64,000 nt of DNA from Theristus sp. LFF4_11 (Eukaryota; Nematoda; Chromadorea; Monhysterida; Xyalidae). Below, one piece after another: positions 40,958-52,300 of this stretch. The stretch covers positions 62,001-126,000 of the forward strand of contig JASANC010003532.1 in NCBI GenBank assembly GCA_030248135.1, read 5' to 3'. How positions within the stretch are numbered: position 1 is the stretch's first letter; each line of letters starts with the position of its first letter. A program made the position numbers and the translations under genes. A model generated the notes under the pieces. The model was not told the DNA's origin, did not search any database, and was given only the letters and a program-made list of their open reading frames with translations.

Positions 40958-41966
40958 ACTTCCAATTGCTGAAATTCCGCTGTCACTGCGCTCCGGATTG
41001 CATCACGGTGCCAACCGACCTGTTCGTTCACGTGTTCACTGGTTGTCTCGTTTGCAGTGGCTGTGTGCACCTCCAGCGCGACGCCGCATGGTCGCCCACT
41101 CGCAAGCGGGTCTTCGTCCATCTGCACGATTCCACGGCTGCTTGATTCGTCCTTGTCGCCGTTTGGTTGGTTATCTTTGTAGGAAAAGTTGTATTTCCAA
41201 ATAAAAGCGTTTTCTTCACTCTGCCACCACCAGCAACGACAGGGTGTTTGTTGCTTTCACGCAATTCTGCTATTTCTGACACCCGCATTAAAGAACACTG
41301 AAATAAACGGTTTTGTATTTGTTTTCATTCGATTTACTTGTAGTCAGATGTTGTCATATTAGTAGCAAACAAATCAAATGATTCACTGATCGTAACGAGC
41401 AGTCACTGTCAGTGTTAGGCAAACTAACATCAGACAGAGAAGCTTATGCAAATTAAGGTCGCGAAGCCTTAGGACACCCACTACACATTCACTTGTATTG
41501 GCAACCGACTTCTGTAGGTTACCTAAGGCTTCGCAAGCCTTTTATCAAGAAAAAAACACCCGAAACACACAGGCTTTTAGTAGCTCTGAAATGAGCGCAG
41601 GTGGGAGTGGGACCTTCGTCCTATTTCTATTTACCAATTCGACACTTCATTTATTCTCACAAACAATTTATTTCAGTGCTGTAAATTTCAACACCCTGTA
41701 GTGGCAAAGTTGCGATTATTGGCAGTTATATACCAGTGGCAAAGATGCGGCCCCTTTCCAGTGGCAAAGTTGACCAAGTACCGCAACGAACACACCGATC
41801 GTGGTATCAGTGGTCGTCGTGTGCGCAGCTTCGTCGTCGTCGTGCCCCGCGATGTTTGCCCTGGTCACGTTGCACGGCGCCGCCGTCGACAGCAGCAAAC
41901 GACGCAAAATGGCCGACTGTTTCTTCTTTGCCTTGCTTGCGACTGCTCTGCCGTTCTTGCTCTCGT
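40958..41966 (-). CDS. Possible additional minus-strand exons (unassigned)
   Basis: Two GC-rich, splice-bounded blocks: 41966-41796 (basic then acidic, containing KAKKKQSAILRRLLL and AGHDDDEAAH) and roughly 41140-41000, which is open in more than one frame and may lead to a stop near 40958. They could be 3' exons of the gene at 42167-43469 via an alternative donor, or a separate small gene. I could not make a unique join, so this is only a pointer. Confidence 0.3.
41461..41534. repeat. Short inverted repeat (13-bp arms)
   Basis: GCGAAGCCTTAGG at 41461-41473 and its exact complement CCTAAGGCTTCGC at 41522-41534, separated by 48 bp. Origin unknown; could be a remnant of a TIR element or a structured 3' UTR. 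Confidence 0.7.
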
Positions 41967-42166
41967 CTGAAACAAGTTGTAGTCCAAAGTGGAGAATGTT
42001 GAAACAAGTGCCACACAATCATGAAAGTATACTGCGTTCCCGAGATACGCTCAGGCATCGTGACAGATCATCAGTGCAAGCAAACCAGAGCTACACACAC
42101 AACACACAGACACAGGTGTTTGAATTTCGCCCAGTGGGTCGGCAAGTCTGCACGCAGCTTCGCTAC

Positions 42167-43469
42167 TCAATCTACCAACCAGTTTGCCCGTGACGAATCG
42201 CAGCTGCGTTCTGCACAGCTTTCACGGCCGACTTCGTTTTGTGCGACCTCTTGTTTCTCGCGACCGGCTCCTTGTCGAACAACGCGTCGTAGGTGCGTTT
42301 CGACGGCTTTGGATAGCTCTGCAAATTTCAAGATCACAGTTTCGATTTCCGCAGAGCTGACTGCGGCAAACGAACCTCCCAACTGAGCACGTCGAGTCCG
42401 GAGGACACACCAGACACTGGTTGTTTTTGCGACTGCACTTGCAACACTCCAACGGTTGACGGAGCTCCCGAGGAGACTAACGAACGCGGCATTTCACGCT
42501 TGCTCGCAGAATTCTCTGGGAATAATATGTGCCAACGTTTTGATGAACAACAACAGACATTCAAAACAAACATGCAGAATAAAAGTGACTCGAATCGCAA
42601 CCGGTGACCAATCAGTGGGGTCGTGATCGACGGGACGAGGACACAGAGTAACCAACCTCGACCAGCCAGTTGCCCAATGTGACTCTCATTGCTCTTTCCT
42701 TCGCCAGGCACGCTGTCGACGACGAGTGAGCGACGTCCACAACTGGCTGAAAAAAACGAACCTTCAAAGTTGAAAGAAGAATGGACAGCTCGCGATGTTA
42801 CGACAGACGCCCAGTAAGGACCAGACCAGCAGACAAAGACAGACAGATTAGAAAAACAAGCAAGAAGCAACAAACGCGTCTGCTCGTTGCCACCAACGGA
42901 TTTCTCAGCGAACAAATCGACCAACTGCGAGAGACGTTGCGTTTGATCGGCGTTGTCGTCACTTTGTGTTTGTGCCGCCCGTCGCCGCTGATCCTGCTGC
43001 TGCCGCAGACGCATGCGCTCGAAAAACTCCTGGCACGACATTTTAGAACAGGACGAAAACGGCTGGGAACAACAAATGCAAAAGGGAATGCTTTATCACC
43101 GAAATGCAGATTGAACTTGAACTTGAACATGAACTTGGAGCTATTTGGAGCTTTTTCATAGAGCAAAACAAACAAACAAACAAACAAACAAACAATTTGC
43201 TTCTGTTCCAAAGGACGCAGCGCAGGTCGATTTCGATTCGTCATCCAGTTCATGGCACTCGACTCACTCAGCTCAGCAAGCACTTGCAGCAGAAACTGTG
43301 GCACTTGAATTTTGACTTTCGAAAGCAAAGGAGAAAGCGAAGCCTGCAAAAACAAATAACCCTCATTGTTTTTAAATTTTTGCGCAATTTCAAAACTTGG
43401 TTTTTCAACCCCAAGTTTGACCGGCTCAGCTGCACTGAGGTGCGCGTGCGTTTTAAGAAGCGCCAGCAT
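42167..43469 (-). CDS. Unrecognised helical protein of about 219 aa
   Basis: Five minus-strand exons fit in phase: 43469-43422, 43343-43194, 43062-42894, 42515-42439, 42382-42167. The N-terminal half is hydrophobic-helical (SPLLSKVKIQVPQFLLQVLAEL). It is followed by a Gln/Arg-rich charged helix (MSCQEFFERMRLRQQQDQRR), a Ser-rich linker and an amphipathic helix (ETVILKFAELSKAVETHLRR). The size and helix content resemble subunits of small coiled-coil complexes, but I cannot name a family. Weak points: a shorter version could begin at the Met at 43041, the fourth exon's donor is a guess (a 56-bp intron), and the 3' end may extend to exons near 41.8 kb. It is divergent from the F-box gene, with 271 bp between start codons. 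Confidence 0.5.
43164..43195. repeat. (CAAA)n microsatellite
   Basis: Eight or so CAAA units; on the minus strand they form the start of an intron (donor GTTTGT within the repeat) of the helical-protein gene. Confidence 0.85.
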
Positions 43470-43740
43470 TCCCCAAAAAACCAACCAAGTTCGATTGAGC
43501 CATAATTTTTTTTTAAATTTTTTTGAGTGTTTTTTTTTAATTTTTAAGACTTTCGAAGCCAACATCAACGACGAAACAAACTGCAATGTTTGAACAAAAA
43601 ATTTTGACTGTGGGCGGGCAGACGCGAGTTTCGAGAAACCAATTCAACTCAAATTTAATGAAATTGACGGATTGAATGAATGGAACAGACAGAAGAGACA
43701 GTGTAACAGTTGTGGTGATTGAAATTGTCGTCGAGCGAAA
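43470..43740. promoter_or_regulatory. Short divergent intergenic region (bidirectional promoter candidate)
   Basis: 271 bp between the proposed minus-strand start (43469) and the plus-strand F-box start (43741). A shared bidirectional promoter is inferred from geometry; no specific element is identified. Confidence 0.3.
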
Positions 43741-46700
43741 ATGAACGAACAGACGACAACAGCGAGCCGTGGCGGATCTGACGCTGACGACGACAATGCG
43801 AACAAATGTGCGTTGCTTGAGCTGCTGCCAAGTGAGCTACTGCTACAGATATTCTCGTCGCTGTCACTGACTGATCTTGCCAACGTCAGTAAAGTCAATC
43901 ATCGATGGAGGGAAACCGTGGAGCTGCCGGCACTCTGGGACGAACGCAACAACAGACGCCGCAACGGCGAAAACGGTTGGTTCACATTTACGCTTCTTGT
44001 TGACTGAATTTGGTATCTATGTTCTCAAAGATACCGATTGATTTGTTTCGGATTGCTCTGTCACTGTGTGTGTCGTCGACGCAAGGCGCTGCATTTTCTG
44101 CATTTTTGTCTGTGCTCTTGTCGTGTGCATTTTACGTCAGAAATTGTTTTCGATAAACACAGAAACGAACTGAATCGTTTTCACAATGTTTGCCTGCAGT
44201 GCAACTGACGATCACCACCAAAACTGTTCCGGTCAAATGTCGTGAGCACGTGAACATTGACGGATTCGATTGTGATTACGTCGACGGGCGTCCGGCGTGT
44301 TTGGTTGAAAACGACGAACCGGCCGAGGGATACGTCATTCACATACCGAAAGAGCAAGACTATTGCAGATACAGCTACGACCGTTGCGATAGCCCGTTTG
44401 TTGGTGTTTGAAAACAAATTTCCTTCAACAAGCATGGAGCTAAGCACAGAATCGCTTATCACATGCCTGATCAAAACTGAACGATTGTGTTCGAAAGTAA
44501 ACCATGGATACCTCCTCCAGCGATATAATGCAGCCAATCAGCGCCCTGTCGGGCTGTTTTTACGTTGTGCCCAATCACAAAAGGAACACATTGCAGCCAA
44601 CAACAAGGGCGCAAGAAATGCTAGACGAGCAAACGATCGCAAACGTGCTGCGTTGGGTGTGCCTGTTCGGTGGGCACGTGGATCGAGTGCTGGTTCCGTT
44701 GGGCGGCGTAATCGACGTGCCACCACGCCAGTTGCGCATGCTCGAGACGATCGTACACACGCTCTATCAGCAGCTGTTCTGTCAATTCGGTTATTTCCAC
44801 GCTCATCTCACCGTGAACCTCGAGTGTTCGTGATTGCTTTTGTGTTGTCTATTGTCTATCAGGTTCCACGACTCAATGCACACACATACACATGGATCGA
44901 AAATCGCGTTTCAAGTTTGGCAGTTCGAAATTGCTGATGTGATGTGGCCCGAGTTCCCGAGCAGATACAACCAACTTTGCATTTTTTTTGTACGGCCGCA
45001 TCAAGCGTGGTCTTTTCTACGACCACAAGCAAACGCATTGAATCTCACATCATCTCGATTGCGACGGGCGGTGTGTCACGTGATATCTGCAGTGTGTGCC
45101 CATCGCCAACCGTTGCATGCGTGTTTGCAGTGTACACCGTTTCCAACGGCGTCGCGTGCTCGCAGTCGTTGGCGGCCGCTGCCGCTCGCATGTTGCGTGC
45201 GCTCAGTGAGCAGCCAGCCAACCGGCATCGTCGTCTCTCCGTGACCGTCGCCTGGCTTGGCCCTTGCTCGCTCACGGGATACGCCACCACTCAATTGCTG
45301 CACAGTGTACGCTTTTTTTCCAGAAGTTTTCTTGTTATTACTTTTGATGTTTCTATATCTGTTCTGTTATTATTACTGACAGACAAAGTTGAATCTGGAG
45401 AGTGATTCGTTGTCACTGACCGTGATGTGGCAAATTATTGTAGCGTTCTGAAAATTTGACTGTGTATGTGTGTGTATTGCATCAAGACATCACTGATTAC
45501 TATACCACTAAATCCGTAAGCGATGCAGTCAGTTTAGTGTTTGTGTTGGTTTCACTTTCAGTTGCGCAACTGTGCGTCGCTTTGTTCGCTCGACTGCAGC
45601 ACGTTCAAATACTCGTACACGTCCAGCGAGACGCAGTGGACGAAGACCGTCTGCCAGATGCTCGGTCCCATGCAGCGCAGTCTGGCGGTGTTGAGCATCG
45701 CCAATCTGTCGTTCAACACCACCGAAATACCCATGGTAATATTGGTGCGCAGTGACGTGCGAACACACTTGCTGCGTTGGTGTTGTCTCGAGATTTTCAG
45801 CCTCGTTTGAATTGTTCATTCATGGCGTCGCTCGTTTGCTGGTTGATCAGCAAGTTTGAGTTCAAATGTTTTTTTTTCAGTGCAGCAACGGTTTGTTCAT
45901 TATTAGCGTGCGACAAGCCAATTCTGTTGTCTCAGAGCATGTTTGCGAACGCACTGAACGCGTTGCCCGCCGATTGCCTGCGTGAACTGACGCTGACCAA
46001 ATGCAACACGTTCGAATCGCAACAAGTGACCACGTTCTGGCAGCGTTTCGATCTGCAGCGGCAGAGTCGCTTGGAGATGTTGGACTTGACTGATATGCTC
46101 TATTCCGACAGGTTCGTGTTGCGATTGCTGCTCTGTGTTGCAATAACTTCAACGAAAAAATAGGCAATGGCGGTGCCATGTTTGGAGAGTAGGGGTGGTA
46201 AAAAACGGTTTTTTTCAAATCCATGTATATAAAACGGTTTTTTATACCGCGTCCGGTTCTTTATACCCGGTTTTTTTTACCGACCCAGTATCTGAAGAAT
46301 CCTGTGATTGCGACAATTTCTGGTACTCTGATTTTACGCAAACCGCTGAATAATGAGTAAAAGACCACAATTCTAGCCAGAAACTGTATGTGTTTCAATG
46401 GAAACGTATTCCAATCTTGATTTTATTTGAATCGGTGGCGCTTAGAGAGAATGCAGCATCAGAAAAATTATCAGATGCGAGTTTAAAACAAAAAAAACTA
46501 ACGCAAGACAGATTGACATGTGCAACAGCAAGGAATGTGATACATGCAAATCAATTGAACTGACACGATCGAGAGATATGTAACTGCACAACAATTTCAC
46601 CGCATTTCTAAACACAAAAGATCACCGAAATCACGTTCAATAAATTGAATACAAAGACTGGGCAGTGACCGTGTAGGTGTGGGGAGCGGGGAGGGACGGT

Positions 46701-48513
46701 TGAAAGGAGACCGGATAGCTGACCCCGATTAGGGGGCGAGATTTGCAGAACTGCAAAGTGAAACCGGTAGCGGATTGCGTTCGAAAAATAACATTTCATC
46801 AGTTAACCTTTGCAAATCGACAACATCGTCAGTGAGTCTGCATATGCACTTAGTTTAGCAGTCACCTTGTCTTCATCGCATTTCACTTGACCCTTGCTAC
46901 AAAAGCTGCAAAATGATGCTTCACCAGTTCACTGCACCGTTTTTTCAAAAATATAATTTTACATTTTATCAATCAAACGAAGAATTGTGATTTTTGACCA
47001 CGAAGCTTGAAAATTTTTATGGTAAAAAACCGGTTTTTTATTTTTTTTAAGAAAAAAACTGGAAAAAAACCGGTTTTAAAACGGAAAAGAAACCGTTTTT
47101 TTTCTGTGCCAACCCTACGTATGAGTATTGTGGATTTATTCAAACGTGTCCAGACTAAAATGACGTCATTTGCTTTAAAAACGCCCGTTTGTCAAAGTAC
47201 AGGCACTAAAATTTCAGTTTGGTGTGACTGATTCGACATTCACCATTTGTTTACGGGAAGAAATCGGCTAAACGGATAGTCTGGCTTGCTGTGAACGACA
47301 AGCGCATGTTTTGTGGCACATGACGTCATTTCAGTGGGACACGTTTAAAAAAATAGGCCATACTTGCATTCAACTGAATCCTGTCGCCCACAAAGTACAG
47401 TCTATTTCCATGTCATATGCAACTAGTCTATCCCCATAAATTATCCAACTAGCTAATTGGTTGGCGGTCACGTGATGCATGGATTCTATCGCAAAGCAAA
47501 CTCCGCACTCAACAGCAATTCATGCACCGAGTGCGTGCATCAAACAATCAGCTAGTTGCATATGTTATAGAGTTCGACTGTAGACTGTGCTGTGTGTATG
47601 TGTATGTTCATATTTGCGCGAATGTCCGCTTCCAGCATCGACGTGTGCCCAACGTTGCGTCGTGTCGCGTCTCAATGTCCCCGACTGCACACGTTCTACA
47701 ATCGCAACGGCGGTCACAGCAGTTACAATCCACTGACCGTACTAGACGCAGTGAAACTGGTGAAGCTCTTTGACACGGACGATCGCGCACGAGCGCTCGC
47801 GGACGAGCAAACGCCAACGGTGGCAATCACCAGTATACTCTTCCGTCACGACCCAACCGACCGTTGGTGCAACGTTTTGCAAATGCAGCTTGCCCAGTTA
47901 CAGTTTCATTCAGATTTCAATTGCTAGAATATCCCCCGCCCCACCCCAATGGTTCCAGAAACCCGAATATACCAAACTCTGTGGGTTATTGAGCTGGGTG
48001 CCGTGAGTCTGACCGCCCTTTGCCATGAGATCAGAAACCAACTTGGCTCTGTGTTTGGAGCTCCAGTTCTCTGAGCCCAACCTCAATTTCAGTGGCCAAC
48101 GGTCGCTGTATCAGCGAATCGGTAAATTCTTTCTGTTCAAAACCAGATGACGGATTAGAAGAGTGGCTAATGAATTGGTGGGATGAAATGCAGACAGCTG
48201 CGAACTCGATTTTTATTTCTCGTGCGGTCCGGTCGGCCACGACGGTCATTGCGCAGTGAATGATGCGTTTGTGAAGGAAGTTTTGTTGTTGTTGTTCGCT
48301 GCAGACAACGGCGTCGACACGTGCAGCGCGTCTCCGGCTGCCTGGAAGTCTGCGTTGGACGTGGCGTTCGGCAGGCACGCACACGCTGAGCTGACCGTGC
48401 TGCCAGCCGCTGGCAAAGTGCACGCGCGCGCAGCACGATTCAAGTCGCTGACAACGCAACTGACGTTCGCTGTGACGTTCGGCTTTGAACGCTCTCGAAC
48501 TGGCCACTTGTGA
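43741..48513 (+). CDS. F-box protein (substrate receptor of an SCF ubiquitin ligase)
   Basis: Ten exons: 43741-43975, 44200-44399, 44534-44823, 44863-45009, 45093-45306, 45562-45735, 45936-46111, 47636-47862, 48035-48121, 48194-48513; all phases agree and give 689 aa. An acidic N-terminus precedes a clear F-box at about residues 28-68 (LLPSELLLQIFSSLSLTDLANVSKVN, then W). This is the Skp1-binding motif. Later segments have leucine-rich-repeat flavour (LRELTLTKCNTF, LEMLDLTDML, LRRVASQCPRLHTF), suggesting a degenerate LRR substrate-binding domain. The specific substrate cannot be inferred. Exons 8-10 rest on splice logic alone; a stop at 47925 would end a shorter version. Intron 7 (1.5 kb) is packed with three transposons. 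Confidence 0.8.
46190..47117. mobile_element. hAT-like element, older copy
   Basis: 928 bp beginning TAGGGGTGGTAAAAAACGG and ending GTGCCAACCCTA, with AACCGGTTTT-rich subterminal zones like the element at 6200-6968. The flanking 8-mers (TTGGAGAG and CGTATGAG) do not match, so the target duplication has decayed or one edge is altered. A MITE 1 copy begins eight bases beyond its right end. No transposase. Confidence 0.65.
47126..47362 (+). mobile_element. MITE family 1, copy 4
   Basis: About 237 bp, TATTGTGGATTTATTC to GGCCATA with both TGACGTCA motifs. Located in F-box intron 7 between the hAT-like element and MITE 2 copy C. Confidence 0.88.
47398..47580. mobile_element. MITE family 2, copy C
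   Basis: 183 bp with CAGTC/CGACTG termini flanked by TA (47396-47397 and 47581-47582). The left arm keeps GTCACGTGATGCATG; the right arm is diverged. It ends about 55 bp before the acceptor of F-box exon 8. Confidence 0.8.
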
Positions 48514-49307
48514 CTGCGATGGTCGTGTCGCAATGGCAACCAGAGCGCTTTATGGGCGCGTTACTGTGGAATTTTTCTTGTGCGGGTTTTGTTGTTTCAT
48601 GTTGTTTCATCAGTTGAAAAGCGTGATAGGTCTGTTACGACGTCAAGAATTTCAGCTTTTGATAGTTCATCATAGTTGTAGTGTATTTAGTTTTTTGGTA
48701 TTGTACAAAGTGATACTTGTGTTTTATTCGTTCATTCAGTTTTAGCCACCTTTACCAGAAAAAGTATTGTTGTATTTTTCAGTTCCTCGTTCTTGAAAAT
48801 TGCACTTTCTGACGCATTTGACGTGGTCTTGTTATTTTACAATTCCGTGTTACCATTACCACCCAGCTTGTTCATTGTTGTCTGTTGACTCACTAGTTTA
48901 ATGAGCGTTTTATCCTGTTTTGAGCTGTTCTTTTGGTTTTAACGGTTGAGCAGTAATCCAACCACAAAACATTATCGCTTTCATTTCCGGTCGCGTTTTA
49001 CTCATGCTCGTTTTACTCATCATGACATTACGACCCGCAAAAACTGAGATGTCTTTAGTTGAGGACGTCGAGTGCGTGTCCGCAGGTTGGGTTGAGAATA
49101 AAAATTTGACAAATGAAGCATTTGGTGGTTTGCAAGACCCGTTCAAAGAACAACCAGGTAAAAAGAAGTTTCACACGTACCGTAACGACTGAGTAATCAA
49201 CCCGAAATTGACAAATATTCTAAGATCATGTCACAACACCCTTAGTGCTACGCCCGAATGTCCATGCTTGGAGAACAACGAAAATCCAATTTGCTAATTG
49301 CGACCGT
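48514..49307. other. Gap between convergent F-box and CaaX-protein genes
   Basis: About 0.8 kb expected to hold both 3' UTRs. A short plus-strand frame near 49004-49192 (62 codons) has no signature and is not called. Confidence 0.5.
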
Positions 49308-52300
49308 TCACAAAATCGCACACGTCTGCGACTGTCTGTGGTCGGAGTAGACGACGCCGAGCTCCTTTTGGTCCAGCAGAATGTTGCCCCGCGTGAAGAC
49401 GGGACGCACCTTCGGTGAGTACGGTCGTTTTGCGTTCGCCGATGCGCGCGACAGGCGTCCGTTGGAGTGTGCCGCGTCCAGCTCGGCGCTGTCTCGCCCG
49501 TTCGACGCATTATTGCTGTCCAACGCATAGGGCAGACGTCGGTTGAATGGTGATGCACTGTGCGCAGTGGCCAAGCGTCTCGCGTTGTGCTCCGCCATGC
49601 CGTTGTTGTTGTTGTTCTTGTTGTTGTTGTTGTTGTTGTTCTTGTCGAGCTCGATATTGCTGAGTACTATTGCTTCGCTCGGTTGGCTCTTGACCGTCTT
49701 CTGGTTCTGCACGATCACCGGCAGTCGACCTCGCTCGCTTTCCTCAACCGACACAGCAGCATTGTTACCGTTGTGCTGCGCCTTTTGTGGGCTGTTCGCG
49801 TCGGTCGACGCTGGCTGATGCGATTTCAGCTTCATCTTGTAGCTGATCTTGCGTCCGAGTCGCTGTATCGACGGCCATTTCACCGGGCGCTCTTCTAATT
49901 CGTGCAGCAGTTGACGGCAGTCGGCGCCCAGTTCGGGGTGGTCCTGAATTGTTGTATATGTGGCGATCAAGTTGGGAAAATAGACCTTTTCGGAATTATT
50001 GTTGTTGATTTCGCTCGCGTTTTGACACGTTTCATGAGCTTGCGAGAAGGTTATTAGAAAAACATCAAAAATATAAACTGCTGTGTGGCAACTTTTTCGG
50101 TTGGGCTTGGCTGGTTCCGTACAGTGTGCGTCTGATTTTGTCAAAGCTTCACCGACCTTCAACTGCTCCAGCAGATGCGCGTACCGGCGCACCAACGGTT
50201 TCGTGGTCGGCTTTTCCATCACCATGTCCGTCCACGCGGCCACGATGCCCGGCCGAATCGCGCGCGCAAATTGCTGACTCTCAATCATTCGCATCGCGTC
50301 AGTCGTCTGGTCGTGTTGTTCGTCGGATGTAGTGGCAGATGGAGACGCCGATTGCAGTAGATCGGCCATGATCTGCATCAGCGGCGACGCGTACTGCAGA
50401 CTGTACAGGATCAGGTTGATGTACCTGCGATGGTGATGAACATCTACAGGATAAGACATGCGTCTTGAAAAATCGCAAAAAAAGCCACCGACACAGATTC
50501 TCTCTACAAAGAGCGGGCTTGGAGGCCGTCCCCCTCTCGTGGCATAAGCGCAATGGACGCCCACAATAAACCAACAGAGTTTTGTACCTTTTCGGGCTCA
50601 AACCGTTGACGGGTGCTACAAACAACAAAAAAAACTCACATGTACGTCACATTCAGCGTCTCTCTCGCCGAGAAGCGCATTTCTTTCGCCACCCTGTAGT
50701 AGTGGAACACGCCGACATTCTGTTCGAAGCGCGGAAAGATCTCGACAGCGGACAAGACGGCCAGAATCTGCAGCGCAACGCGGGCGCACACCGGGTGCTC
50801 GTTGGTGTAGTACAACTCGAGGGTGCGCATGAAGTCGTAGTTCTTGTAGAACGTCTCCGGTTCGTGGATGGCAACGGTCAGCAGCAGTGTCAGCACGTAC
50901 GGCAGCGCGACCTTTTTGATCTGGAACCCCGAATGTTTAGATACGGTCAAATCAATCAGAAATCAATAGTTTCGAGGTCTGATCAAATCTAATTGTCAAG
51001 TCAACGGAGTACCAAGCAGCTTGATATTAACTCAGTTGACAGTTGACAGTTGATCATTAAGCGTAAGCGCAATGGTCCGGTTCACCTTGCACTCCATTTG
51101 ATACAGTGTCGCGAACGCTAAATCCGCTTCAGTTCTCGGCGGCGACAGTTCACCCAGCGGCGCATAAATGAGCGGGGCAGCCAGATCGACCGGCCAGTGA
51201 TACTTTGCGCGGACGAACTGCATGTAACTGTCCACATTCAGTATTGTGTGCGAGCGAGCCATCGGGTCCGTATAGAGCCGTTTCAGGGCCTTCGTTAACG
51301 GTAGGGAAACAGCACGACAGCCGGTGTACAACGCCAACACTTTGGGAAGAAGCCGCTCCAATTCAGATTGACCGTGCAAGGAGCCTGGAGGTTTAGAATG
51401 TTTTAGTTGGATACGAAGCACAGCGAGAGTCAAAAGTAGTGGTACATCCGCCTTTGATTGCTTATAACTTTTCAACGGCTACACCAATTTTGCTGATATA
51501 TTTGAAACTTCCACGCTTATTCTATGCAAAATCTCAGTTTAAGTTGTCAAACGTATATAGCGAAGCACATTATAACAACGATTCATACAAAATCTTGTTT
51601 GTTTGTTTTTGAAAATTTGCCCTGTGAAGAACTACCGTAAAGTCTTGCATATAAGGTTCCTCCCACTTATAAGACCCCCACCCAAAAGTAGGCGGAGTGT
51701 CACACGGCGGGAAACCAAAAAATTCAAAATTTTGACTTGGTCAAAATCCTACCCCGTTTATAAGGCCTGAAATTCCTAATGTTCGCTTTATAAAACCTCT
51801 TCCCACTTATAAGGTTGTCACACGAAATTCCACTTTTTTCAGAAATTTTTGATTTTCAAATTTATATAAGGAGACCTTATATGCAAGACTTTACGGTATT
51901 TGGTTGGAAATGATTTGGAACTGGAACACAGTGCCGACCACCCCATTTAGAACCAACCCAAATCGAGCAGTGTGATTTCAGCCAAGGCCGGCAGTGGCCC
52001 GCGCTTTGCGTAGCATCTGCATAGCACCAGTTCGTGGCAGTCGTGCTCGAACATGTCCAGGAACGCTGCCAATGCGTGCAGCACCACCGTGGTCGCGGTC
52101 AACTGCGACACGAGTACAGGGTGTGCACGTGGCACGCACGCGCGACGAAGGATGTCCAGTGAGATCTGTGCAGAGATACACGAATGCGATATCACTCAAT
52201 CAAACAAAAGCGCAACACAAAAAAATCTGCCGTTTGTTACGGCAGATTTGAAAAAACTGTTTTTTTCAAAGAAGTCATTTTTGAGAATAAGTTCGTACAC

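Noticed and set aside
49004..49192. 62-codon plus-strand frame between the F-box and CaaX-protein genes
   Set aside because: No signature, no clear splice partner, lies where both 3' UTRs are expected.
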